Below, one piece after another: positions 55,641 through 63,464 of a stretch of 64,000 bases of DNA (within the stretch, counting starts at the first letter, position 1; the number at the start of each line of letters is the position of its first letter). Origin of the DNA: Paulinella micropora (Eukaryota > Cercozoa > Imbricatea > Euglyphida). The stretch covers positions 162,562-226,561 of the forward strand of contig BJOX01000237.1 in NCBI GenBank assembly GCA_009731375.1. Reading direction: 5' to 3'. The notes beneath the pieces were generated by a model. The model was not told the DNA's origin. It saw only the letters and a list, made by a program, of their open reading frames with translations, and searched no databases. A program made the position numbers and the translations under genes.

Positions 55641-55783
55641 CTTTTTTTATATTCTTATAAAAATACTTTATTAAAAAATAAATAATTATTTGATATACAT
55701 ATTTTTAACAATTATTTAAATGATAATTTGAATATTGATTTAAATAATTAATTTATATAAAAATATAATACATAATATATAGA
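55641..55783. promoter_or_regulatory. Divergent promoter region between primase and 156-aa gene
   Basis: This 143-base, nearly pure AT spacer separates divergently transcribed genes, so it must serve both. It contains TATATAAAAATA and TTATAAAAATAC strings that could act as TATA elements. The right-arm copy at 62485-62627 appears identical. Confidence 0.45.
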
Positions 55784-56254
55784 ATGACCGACGACAGCAC
55801 CACCACCGAGCACAACACTCCCGAGCGTCGCGGAGACAACGACACCACCAACGGCATCCCCGAGCGTAAAAAACGCGGTCGCCCAAATGGTATTATTAAT
55901 AAAGGCCTTGAAGCACCACTTCCATTTAAGACAGAAGTAAAAAATGGAATTTCATATTATCACGCATATGTCCCCCGTAAAACAAAAGAATGCAAAATAT
56001 TATATTATCGTCATACAACCACATATGAACAAGTTATTGACAGGAAAAAGCGGGCGGTTTATGGTAAGCCAAATTATATCCAAAAAAAGAAAGCCAAAAC
56101 AAACCAAATTAAAACGACACTAAATGAAAAACTTGACAATTTCTCCCTTCAAGAACTTGAAACAATCATCAGAATTTTCAAAGAAGTCAATATTGAAGAA
56201 GTTAAAAATTCATTGATTAGATTACACGGGCCCTCATTGGTCGCACCAGTATAA
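55784..56254 (+). CDS. Basic AT-hook-like 156-aa protein, unknown (left arm copy)
   Basis: The N-terminus is Thr/Asp/Glu-rich, then KKRGRPNG (residues about 28-35) resembles an AT-hook. A central part with many Tyr and Lys follows (SYYHAYVPRKTKECKILYY) and a helical end (LQELETIIRIFKEV). DNA binding is plausible from the AT-hook and basic charge but is not shown. The same protein is encoded in the right arm. A 144-base fragment of the gene is repeated between gaps at 57060-57203. Confidence 0.55.
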   Translation: MTDDSTTTEHNTPERRGDNDTTNGIPERKKRGRPNGIINKGLEAPLPFKTEVKNGISYYHAYVPRKTKECKILYYRHTTTYEQVIDRKKRAVYGKPNYIQKKKAKTNQIKTTLNEKLDNFSLQELETIIRIFKEVNIEEVKNSLIRLHGPSLVAPV

Positions 56255-56294
56255 ATTTAATAATCAGGACTTCTTTTTTATTCCGTTGTTTTCG

Positions 56295-56642
56295 TCAAAG
56301 CATAATATAATTTGTTTTTCGTCGTGCTATAATATTCCCCGTCATCATCGTCGTTTTTTTCTTCAACACATTACAATAATATTCAAAATGTGTAATTTGT
56401 GGCAATCTTACTTCAATTAATGACAAATCTTCAATTCTATTTTTAATTTTTCCTTCCAAGTGTCCAACGTATTTCATATCATTCAACACATACCTCATAT
56501 TTTTCTTCGTCCATTGCTTGCGGGTTCCCGTAAATTCACAAATCAAATTCACCACCACCTCGGGCAAATTGGTCTCACGCATCAAATAGACATAAGCCAT
56601 TTTATATAAGTGGTTTCTCATATCCTTTAATATATAATTCAC
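56295..56642 (-). CDS. 115-aa protein, unknown (left arm copy)
   Basis: The likely start is the internal ATG at 56597 (MAYVYLMRETNLPEV). The first 15 codons from 56642 coincide with the shared upstream motif GTGAATTATATATTAAAGGA, which also precedes an unrelated gene at 60951. The product is basic with a LPEVVVNLICEF helix like an F-box start. It converges with the 156-aa gene. An identical copy is at 61626-61973. Confidence 0.5.
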   Translation of the reverse strand: MNYILKDMRNHLYKMAYVYLMRETNLPEVVVNLICEFTGTRKQWTKKNMRYVLNDMKYVGHLEGKIKNRIEDLSLIEVRLPQITHFEYYCNVLKKKTTMMTGNIIARRKTNYIML

Positions 56643-56692
56643 ATATCTTTAAAATAATTATATATAAGAAAGAAAAAAAAATATTGTTTTAT

Positions 56693-56872
56693 ATATCCGT
56701 ATGTCATGAAAATCGTGTGTCTATTGTTGTTGTCATAATGTCAATATCGTTGTTGAAAATCATAAATTTTGTAGCCTTAAATGTTTAATAACACATCTAT
56801 TAAGGAATAATCCAAATAATATTTCATCTAATACCAAAACGGAAATATTGGACAACATAAACCCTTATACTA
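56693..56872. other. AT-rich spacer between the left arm and a truncated gene
   Basis: No gene is seen. It marks the left edge of the unique 4.9 kb core between the inverted arms. Confidence 0.5.
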
Positions 56873-57049
56873 TTATTCGCCCAGTTCGTTGAAAGTGTCA
56901 TCAACCCCTTTTAATATCCATAACACCAACACCTTATCGTATTCAACAAAATATAAATCAATATCCCCATCTACTACCTCGCAAAAAATACATGTTGATA
57001 ATTTGGATAAATACATATAAATTTGTAATTGGATATGTTCCCATATCTT
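56873..57049 (-). CDS. Partial ORF truncated by a gap, unknown
   Basis: The last 58 codons of a minus-strand frame (IDLYFVEYDKVLVLWILKG and so on) end at 56873. The start is lost in the N-run at 57050. I recognise no domain. Confidence 0.35.
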   Translation of the reverse strand, partial: KIWEHIQLQIYMYLSKLSTCIFCEVVDGDIDLYFVEYDKVLVLWILKGVDDTFNELGE

Positions 57050-57213
57050 NNNNNNNNNNTGCAAAATATTATATTATCGTCATACAACCACATATGAACA
57101 AGTTATTGACAGGAAAAAGCGGGCGGTTTATGGTAAGCCAAATTATATCCAAAAAAAGAAAGCCAAAACAAACCAAATTAAAACGACACTAAATGAAAAA
57201 CTTNNNNNNNNNN
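57050..57213. other. Two 10-N gaps enclosing a 144-bp duplicate fragment
   Basis: N occupy 57050-57059 and 57204-57213. The 144 bases between them are identical to 55991-56134 in the 156-aa gene. A short fragment without its own context between two artificial gaps is most simply a misplaced contig. Confidence 0.85.
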
Positions 57214-57485
57214 CCGCTTAAGTAATTAATAACGATTGCTTCGTTTTTTAACCCGTTGCTCAAATGGTCGCCATGGTCCTTTAATTTAACATACATTTCA
57301 TTTTCTATTTTATGGACTTCTGGCATATGTGGTAATTTTCTTTTTTTCATTTTTATTTTCGTTGTTTCCAAATGTGGAAATTCCCTTTTAGCAAATTCAT
57401 AGATATATCTTTTTTCGTGTTCGTTCAAAAAAAGAATTTTTGCTATTTCTCCCGCGTATATAACTTTCATCCGTATATTACGCAT
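57214..57485 (-). CDS. Partial ORF, 3' end in a gap, unknown
   Basis: The frame starts at ATG 57485, overlapping the end of the next upstream gene by 8 bases, and runs into the gap at 57213 after about 90 codons. The product is Lys-rich with HEKRYIYEFAKREFP. The overlap suggests co-transcription with the 260-aa gene. Confidence 0.45.
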
Positions 57486-58260
57486 TTAATAATATTTCCG
57501 CAAATTCATCAACATTATTGATTGGCTTCAATATTTCGGGGTGTGCTGTCTTAATACGATTGTATTTTAATTTCACATATTTCTCAATAAGTTCATATCG
57601 GTCGTGTCTGTCTTTCAATAATTGATTTAATGGCATATTTTGGCGTATCATAAAATCTTTTACTCGTTCATATTTTGACAATATATCATCATATAATATT
57701 TCTGTTGTATCGCTCGCGGTGTCGTCGGTGGCCTCGCATGTATTGCTTTCAATAATCATGGCGGTCTTGGCGGGTTCAATCATTTCGCCTTCAACATCCT
57801 TCATAGATAATAGATAAATTAGCCGTTTATTTTCCCGCCGGAATTCCTTAATTTTATCTTTCAAATGTTTTTCATTGTCTTTATACTTTATTATTGCCTT
57901 TGTCATTTTAGCCTGTTTTTTAGCATTTTCAATTAAAGTGAGGTGTAATGATTTCGTTTTAATTATAAATTTTTTCATTACCACATCATTTTTAGAAACA
58001 ACATTTTTTATATCCACATTATATTTCATCGTCATTTTTAACGATATTTCTAATAACAAACCCCTTAATAGTAAACCGCATTTTGTCCCCTCTCGTATCG
58101 TAGTCATAGCGGGTATTGAATGGATAATAACCTCATAGCCTCCTTTTACGTCGTGTATTTTACCATCATCACGCACGATATATTTATCGTAGTTTGAACG
58201 ATACATTTTTTCATACAAATCGGGGTCGTTGTAAATACAACTACTTCCACAATCACACAT
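57478..58260 (-). CDS. 260-aa protein with a central coiled coil, unknown (viral)
   Basis: The frame is intact from ATG 58260. The N-terminus has CDCG and a CIYND segment. Residues about 85-150 are Lys-rich and likely coiled coil, followed by a Thr/Asp/Glu-rich linker (about 170-190) and a helical end. It is divergent from the zinc-ribbon gene at 58386 across a 125-base AT-rich spacer. No family is recognised. Confidence 0.5.
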   Translation of the reverse strand: MCDCGSSCIYNDPDLYEKMYRSNYDKYIVRDDGKIHDVKGGYEVIIHSIPAMTTIREGTKCGLLLRGLLLEISLKMTMKYNVDIKNVVSKNDVVMKKFIIKTKSLHLTLIENAKKQAKMTKAIIKYKDNEKHLKDKIKEFRRENKRLIYLLSMKDVEGEMIEPAKTAMIIESNTCEATDDTASDTTEILYDDILSKYERVKDFMIRQNMPLNQLLKDRHDRYELIEKYVKLKYNRIKTAHPEILKPINNVDEFAEILLNA

Positions 58261-58385
58261 TCTTCGTTGGTTTGAAAAATCGTTTTTTGCTCAAAGATTT
58301 TCTAAATCTTTGTATATTATACTATATAAAAAACTCATTTCTTTAAAATATATATTAAAGATATGGCTTATAATATATAACAAAA

Positions 58386-58688
58386 ATGGATACACAATTA
58401 ATTAAGTGTATTTATGGCAACCATAGCAAACCAGAAAATGAATTTGTTGGAAAACGCGGGCAACGGGTTCGGGCGTGTTCCAATTGTAGAAGAATAAAGG
58501 GTAATTCCGTTAAAAGACTATTAACAACACCACCACCAGAAAATATGAAAGTTTGTAATAATTGTAGAATTATTAAACCAATTAATGAATTTATGAAGGA
58601 CAAAAAAGAAATTAATAAATGTGCTAATTGTCGGGAGTATATGAAAGAATGGCGGACTAAAACTAACCATTATGAAAAATATAAATAA
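58386..58688 (+). CDS. Double zinc-ribbon Cys-rich protein
   Basis: Two units of the form C-x-n-F-x-n-CxxCR occur: the first with CSNCRR, the second with CNNCRIIKPINEF and CANCREY. This module recurs at the N-termini of the products at 58887 and 59404, so the three form a family. The Tyr/Asn/Lys-rich reading continues in phase after the TAA at 58686-58688 for several codons, so the gene may be shortened by a nonsense change. A nucleic-acid-binding role is inferred from the ribbons. Confidence 0.55.
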   Translation: MDTQLIKCIYGNHSKPENEFVGKRGQRVRACSNCRRIKGNSVKRLLTTPPPENMKVCNNCRIIKPINEFMKDKKEINKCANCREYMKEWRTKTNHYEKYK

Positions 58689-58772
58689 TACAACCGCAAT
58701 TATAACCGCGAATATATGAAGACTTATAAAAAAAACAAATCAAAGCAATTAATGGAATAATATTGAAATTGG

Positions 58773-58810
58773 TCAATAACGAGTTATTGACATTTGTCCG
58801 CAAGCGGACT
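58773..58810 (+). terminator. Two adjacent stem-loops after the zinc-ribbon gene
   Basis: GTCAATAAC-GA-GTTATTGAC is a 9-bp perfect stem. It is followed four bases later by GTCCGC-AA-GCGGAC, a 6-bp perfect stem. The first closely matches the stem at 50496-50515, and both are followed by ACTAAAT and a T-rich run. Confidence 0.55.
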
Positions 58811-58886
58811 AAATTATGGTTTTTTTTGTTAGACCAAAAAAATTATGATTATCGTTTTTATAATGTTTTTATTTGGTTTTTATATA

Positions 58887-59366
58887 ATGAATTGCTCAAG
58901 GTGTAAGGTCAGAAAACCTCATTTAGATTATAAATATTGTATTCAGTGCCGTGAATATCAGAAGAATTACCCGCGGGATAAATACAACCAATCACGGCGG
59001 AAATGGTATCATAAACGAAAACAAAGGGAACAACAAAAAAAAGAAGAACAACAACAACAACAAGCGGGCGACGGCTTTGAACCAAAACCACTTATAAGGC
59101 ACTACACCACAGAATTTGATTTGGATGAATCATTATTAAAGAGCGATGAATTTAACGAACTCAAAGCACAATGTGATAAATTAAAAAAACGACAGGACAA
59201 ACAACATGAAAGTTATATATTAAATACAGACCAAATAGGAGAATTTATTGCTTATTTACAATGTCAAATTATGAACCTTCAAACATACAGAACAGACAAC
59301 AAAGAAGAAATTAAAGCAATTCATGACAAATTGAATAAACTTAAACAACAAATAAAAGGTATGTGA
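58887..59366 (+). CDS. Zinc-ribbon protein with coiled-coil tail
   Basis: I favour ATG 58887 (MNCSRCKVRKP). The longer frame from 58845 adds a hydrophobic segment that could instead be a membrane anchor. The ribbon (CSRC, CIQCREY) is followed by an Arg/Lys- and Gln-rich linker, then helices likely to form a coiled coil (ELKAQCDKLKKRQDKQHE). The stop lies within the promoter-like motif of the next gene (59360-59379). Confidence 0.55.
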   Translation: MNCSRCKVRKPHLDYKYCIQCREYQKNYPRDKYNQSRRKWYHKRKQREQQKKEEQQQQQAGDGFEPKPLIRHYTTEFDLDESLLKSDEFNELKAQCDKLKKRQDKQHESYILNTDQIGEFIAYLQCQIMNLQTYRTDNKEEIKAIHDKLNKLKQQIKGM

Positions 59367-59379
59367 ATTATGTGTTAAA
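59360..59379 (+). promoter_or_regulatory. Shared upstream motif TATGTGAATTATGTGTTAAA
   Basis: This 20-base element lies about 25 bases before the gene at 59404. Near-identical copies occur at 60948-60967 and 61622-61641 (and, by symmetry, 56627-56646), each just ahead of a gene on the matching strand. Recurrence upstream of unrelated genes suggests a viral promoter. Confidence 0.45.
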
Positions 59380-59403
59380 CATAAGATATATAATAAGTAA
59401 AAT

Positions 59404-60021
59404 ATGGAGGAAGTAAAACACGACAAATGCGGAAAATGTAAATGTTGGAGACTACCACAGCAATTTTTAAATGACAAAGGGCGAAAACTTAAAACATGCG
59501 ATGATTGCAGAACACGGGGCAAAATAAGCCAAAATAAACGAAAATGCGAACATAACAAACAAAAAAGCACTTGCAAGGAATGTGGCGGTGCTTCAATATG
59601 CGAACATGAAAGAATAAAAATAACTTGTAAGGAATGCGGTGGAAGCCAGATATGCGAACATGAAAGAATAAAAAGCACTTGCAAGGAATGCGGTGGAAGC
59701 CAGATATGCGAACATGAAAGAATAAAAAGCACTTGCAAGGACTGCGGTGGAAGTCAAATATGCGAACATGAAAGAATAAAAAGCACTTGCAAGGAATGCG
59801 GTGGAAGTCAAATATGCAAACATAAGAAGCAAAAAAGCACTTGCAAGGACTGCGGTGGAAGTCAAATATGCGAACATGAAAGAATAAAAAGCACTTGCAA
59901 GGAATGCGGTGGAAGTCAAATATGCGAACATGAAAGAATAAAAAGCACTTGCAAGGAATGCGGTGGAAAATCAATAGATTGCTTGAAAATCCATCGGCTT
60001 CAAAATCGGGGCTATCAATAA
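59404..60021 (+). CDS. Cys-rich protein with eight CEHxxxKxxCKxCGG repeats, chimeric 3' end
   Basis: An N-terminal ribbon (CGKCKCWRLPQQF, CDDCR) is followed by eight 18-residue units of the type CEHERIKSTCKECGGSQI, encoded by 54-base tandem repeats at 59545-59976. Each unit carries four potential zinc ligands. Viral HNH proteins often have such units before the nuclease domain, but here the reading ends after 14 codons that are antisense to another gene (60148 to about 59980, minus). The original C-terminus therefore appears lost by recombination. Confidence 0.6.
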   Translation: MEEVKHDKCGKCKCWRLPQQFLNDKGRKLKTCDDCRTRGKISQNKRKCEHNKQKSTCKECGGASICEHERIKITCKECGGSQICEHERIKSTCKECGGSQICEHERIKSTCKDCGGSQICEHERIKSTCKECGGSQICKHKKQKSTCKDCGGSQICEHERIKSTCKECGGSQICEHERIKSTCKECGGKSIDCLKIHRLQNRGYQ

Positions 60022-60148
60022 TAATGTTATTAATTTTTGCTTGAATATACAAATGTAATATATCCAAATATATCAATAATTTCGTGCCGTCTTCGTCTTC
60101 AATCGTTTTAATTATTTGATTGAATTTTTTTGTTATTTCGGACGACAT
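59980..60148 (-). pseudogene. 5' fragment of an unknown gene, cut by the Cys-repeat gene
   Basis: From ATG 60148 about 55 codons (MSSEITKKFNQIIKTIEDED and on) look like a natural AT-rich gene, ending near the point where the opposite-strand Cys repeat begins. The frame stays open across the repeat only because the antisense of the repeat has no stops. Truncation is the simplest reading. Confidence 0.4.
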
Positions 60149-60223
60149 AGACCACCCTATATAGACGGCCCTATATATAGAATGTCATATATATTTTTAT
60201 AAGTTAATTTATTCGTTTTTTAA

Positions 60224-60682
60224 TTATCCAATAAATCTATTACTTTTTGCTATGTTATCGTTAGCCCATAATGGTTGTGTGTTTGTATAATGAAGTCGCT
60301 TAATTGTTTCTTCTAAATTTGGATATTCGTATTTTAACGGAGTTATGTGGTCAATGTGCCATGTGCCATAATTATCCCATGTCATACCTTCTTTAAATTG
60401 TTGTTCAATGTGCTTTTTGAAGTCTTCAATATTACAACCTAAATAATCAATTGATTTTTCTTTTTTATCGCCTTTGAGTGCCTCACGTATCCTACTTCTT
60501 ATGTTGTTTGCTAAATGTCCAAGCGGGTCGCATTCCTTACAACTGCTTTTTACTCTGTTATGTTCGCATATTGATTTTCCACCGCATTCCTTACATTGGC
60601 TTTTTATTCTTTCATGTTCGCATATCTGGCTTCCACCACATTTCTTGCATTGGCTTTTTTGTTTGTTGTGTTCGCATTTCAT
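60224..60682 (-). CDS. HNH endonuclease with Cys-rich repeats
   Basis: The 152-residue product starts with three CEHxxxKxxCKxC units like those of the 59404 gene. It ends in an HNH nuclease: WHIDHITPL (residues 108-116, catalytic HxDH) followed by HYTNTQPLWANDNIAKSNRF (131-150), the usual N-x-Q-P-L-W-x-x-x-N ending. It would cut DNA. In algal viruses such genes are often selfish or host-DNA-degrading. The frame is intact. Confidence 0.8.
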   Translation of the reverse strand: MKCEHNKQKSQCKKCGGSQICEHERIKSQCKECGGKSICEHNRVKSSCKECDPLGHLANNIRSRIREALKGDKKEKSIDYLGCNIEDFKKHIEQQFKEGMTWDNYGTWHIDHITPLKYEYPNLEETIKRLHYTNTQPLWANDNIAKSNRFIG

Positions 60683-60694
60683 GGGTTGAAGTTG

Positions 60695-60907
60695 ATGAAC
60701 GATAAAAATCTTATTAATGGCTTATATATTACTTTAAACCAACTTAAAGAAATTGGAAACATAGACGATTTTAAAGAAGTGGGAAACATTATTGATGTGG
60801 CCGAAGGTTATCATAAAAAAGGTTATCCGTGGCTAATGGACAATGTAATTGACATAAGCAAAAGAATTGATATTATTAAAAAAAGAAATAATCTAATTTG
60901 TAGTTAG
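60695..60907 (+). CDS. Small 70-aa helical protein, unknown (viral)
   Basis: I start it at ATG 60695 because the longer frame to 60596 is antisense to the HNH gene. The product (LINGLYITLNQLKEIGNIDDF and on) is short and helical with no recognised domain. It is divergent from the HNH gene with only 12 bases between starts. Confidence 0.4.
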   Translation: MNDKNLINGLYITLNQLKEIGNIDDFKEVGNIIDVAEGYHKKGYPWLMDNVIDISKRIDIIKKRNNLICS

Positions 60908-60995
60908 CCCCGCGAATTAATTAATTTTTTTTTATGTTGGTTAAAGATATGTGAATTATATATTAAAGGATATAAGAATTATATGTTATACCAAT

Positions 60996-61568
60996 ATGAG
61001 CAACCGCTTATATACGATGATGGACGATTACAAACGTTTAATCGTAGGTCAAAATACCACGGGCGAAATGCTAAGGATAATATATACGATACTTTCAAAC
61101 TCTTTGAGCAAACTATATGATAAAATGAAATGTAAAAGTATGAATAACGAGTTTATGAAATGTGTGAAAAAGATAAACGAAGAATTAAATTTTGGTGCGG
61201 TATTTTGTGGCGGTCGTGGGGAAACTACATTGAAATGTCATATTAAAGAGTGGGTAAAAGAAACAAATCAATATGATGTTAATTTCATTTTTTGTGATGA
61301 ATATTACGAACAACAAGAAGGAAAAAAAGATGATAAAATTACGGCCGATATGATTGATTTATTTTTATTATCATATGCGAATTTAAAAATATTAAAAACT
61401 CTATGGCCGATATTTGACAAAACAAACCAAGGCAAAAACATAAACAAGAAAATTGAAACATTACGCGAATGCCAAAAATTTTATACCAAAACAAGCGGAC
61501 ATTACGACTGACAAAATATATGCGGATTATTTCAAAAAATTGTATGAAAGCGAAATTGAGCAACATTA
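60996..61568 (+). pseudogene. Unknown viral gene, intact to 61511, frameshifted at the 3' end
   Basis: The likely start is ATG 60996 (MSNRLYTMMDDYKRL). Earlier codons from 60951 lie in the shared upstream motif. The product is about 170 residues, mixed alpha/beta, with no recognised motif. Just before its TGA at 61509-61511 the reading appears to move by one base to a phase that continues KQADITTDKIYADYFKKLY to TAA near 61568. Confidence 0.45.
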
Positions 61569-61670
61569 AACGAGCAACATTAAACAATATTTTTTTTCTT
61601 TCTTATATATTATATTCAAAGATATGTGAATTATATATTAAAGGATATGAGAAACCACTTATATAAAATG

Positions 61671-61973
61671 GCTTATGTCTATTTGATGCGTGAGACCAAT
61701 TTGCCCGAGGTGGTGGTGAATTTGATTTGTGAATTTACGGGAACCCGCAAGCAATGGACGAAGAAAAATATGAGGTATGTGTTGAATGATATGAAATACG
61801 TTGGACACTTGGAAGGAAAAATTAAAAATAGAATTGAAGATTTGTCATTAATTGAAGTAAGATTGCCACAAATTACACATTTTGAATATTATTGTAATGT
61901 GTTGAAGAAAAAAACGACGATGATGACGGGGAATATTATAGCACGACGAAAAACAAATTATATTATGCTTTGA
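61671..61973 (+). CDS. 115-aa protein, unknown (right arm copy)
   Basis: Identical in protein sequence to the left-arm copy at 56295-56642. ATG 61671 is preferred and the frame is open from 61626. It is preceded by the shared motif at 61622-61641. Confidence 0.5.
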   Translation, partial: AYVYLMRETNLPEVVVNLICEFTGTRKQWTKKNMRYVLNDMKYVGHLEGKIKNRIEDLSLIEVRLPQITHFEYYCNVLKKKTTMMTGNIIARRKTNYIML

Positions 61974-62013
61974 CGAAAACAACGGAATAAAAAAGAAGTC
62001 CTGATTATTAAAT

Positions 62014-62484
62014 TTATACTGGTGCGACCAATGAGGGCCCGTGTAATCTAATCAATGAATTTTTAACTTCTTCAATATTGACTTCTTTGAAAATTCTGAT
62101 GATTGTTTCAAGTTCTTGAAGGGAGAAATTGTCAAGTTTTTCATTTAGTGTCGTTTTAATTTGGTTTGTTTTGGCTTTCTTTTTTTGGATATAATTTGGC
62201 TTACCATAAACCGCCCGCTTTTTCCTGTCAATAACTTGTTCATATGTGGTTGTATGACGATAATATAATATTTTGCATTCTTTTGTTTTACGGGGGACAT
62301 ATGCGTGATAATATGAAATTCCATTTTTTACTTCTGTCTTAAATGGAAGTGGTGCTTCAAGGCCTTTATTAATAATACCATTTGGGCGACCGCGTTTTTT
62401 ACGCTCGGGGATGCCGTTGGTGGTGTCGTTGTCTCCGCGACGCTCGGGAGTGTTGTGCTCGGTGGTGGTGCTGTCGTCGGTCAT
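62014..62484 (-). CDS. Basic AT-hook-like 156-aa protein (right arm copy)
   Basis: Identical in protein sequence to the copy at 55784-56254, in mirror orientation, and convergent with the 115-aa gene. Confidence 0.55.
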   Translation of the reverse strand: MTDDSTTTEHNTPERRGDNDTTNGIPERKKRGRPNGIINKGLEAPLPFKTEVKNGISYYHAYVPRKTKECKILYYRHTTTYEQVIDRKKRAVYGKPNYIQKKKAKTNQIKTTLNEKLDNFSLQELETIIRIFKEVNIEEVKNSLIRLHGPSLVAPV

Positions 62485-62627
62485 TCTATATATTATGTAT
62501 TATATTTTTATATAAATTAATTATTTAAATCAATATTCAAATTATCATTTAAATAATTGTTAAAAATATGTATATCAAATAATTATTTATTTTTTAATAA
62601 AGTATTTTTATAAGAATATAAAAAAAG

Positions 62628-63464
62628 ATGGTTGATGGCGCGACTGGCGGAACGGGGGAGACCGCCCCTGTATATGGAGGGGAACAAAAAAACTTAAAAC
62701 AAAAATTAAAAAAATTGCTATTTACCCCTAAGATGAAATGTGGCGATTATGTGGAACTTAACGGGATTGAAGCCGTTGAAAATTTCATTAAAAATAACCC
62801 GAGGGCTTGCGAGGCCTTACATGGAAGCAAGAAATTAAAACCATATTTTGATTTTGATTTTTCTTACGAGACTGCGGAAGAACGAGAGAACAACGAACCG
62901 CTGGATTATGCGACCGCCGTGAAGATAGTTATAAAGGCCTGTAAATTAAGCGATAGTGAAAACTTGGCGATTACTTCTTCTAATAAATACGCGAACAAAT
63001 CAAGCAATTACAAAAACTCATATCACATGATTGTTAATAATGGCTTGACTTTTGAAAATGGGAAAAAGGTATTGAATTTTATTAAGCAAAATCTAACGGC
63101 GAAAGAATTAAAAATCATTGATGACAAAGTTTATAAGCAAGCGAACGCGGGCTCATTATTTCGTGCCGTGTATGCGACGAAAAAAGGCGAAACACGGCCG
63201 ATGTTGCCCGTTGGCGAGGTGCGACCGCTTGAAGATTATCTTGTATCCTGCGGTGATAGCGAGAGAACCAACATTAAAGAGAAAGCAAAAAGAACAATAC
63301 CCGAGAAGCCCCGTGCGGTCTCCGACCCGATTGTTAAACTCGTTATAAAAAGCCTTGGCGACAAAATGGACCACGAATTCCGCTCTAAGGTTGAAAAGAA
63401 GACGCGATATTTTACAACTTTGACAAGGTCAAATATGGTATTGTGTGCGATATATGCGATGTGA
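62628..63464 (+). CDS. Archaeo-eukaryotic-type primase (right arm copy)
   Basis: The same 278-residue frame as the left-arm primase, with one residue changed (Lys to Asn in the AEEREKNEP segment, near base 62890). All AEP motifs are retained. It overlaps the following helicase frame in the -1 phase, as on the left. Confidence 0.8.
   Translation: MVDGATGGTGETAPVYGGEQKNLKQKLKKLLFTPKMKCGDYVELNGIEAVENFIKNNPRACEALHGSKKLKPYFDFDFSYETAEERENNEPLDYATAVKIVIKACKLSDSENLAITSSNKYANKSSNYKNSYHMIVNNGLTFENGKKVLNFIKQNLTAKELKIIDDKVYKQANAGSLFRAVYATKKGETRPMLPVGEVRPLEDYLVSCGDSERTNIKEKAKRTIPEKPRAVSDPIVKLVIKSLGDKMDHEFRSKVEKKTRYFTTLTRSNMVLCAIYAM

Larger units (their letters stand above)
54268..56692. repeat. Left arm of a large inverted repeat (visible part)
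   Basis: Positions in this arm pair with the right arm by a constant sum of 118268, with no indel from the primase to the 115-aa gene. Base pairing fades near 56692, where gapped similarity ends. The outer limit is unknown because the right arm leaves the window at 64000. Substitutions are rare near the primase and commoner in the helicase. Confidence 0.9.

Noticed and set aside
59489-60148. A 219-residue minus-strand protein with FHRIPCKCFLFFHVRIF repeats
   Set aside because: Apart from its first 55 codons it is the antisense of the + strand Cys-rich repeat, whose Cys/Lys-rich units explain the open frame.
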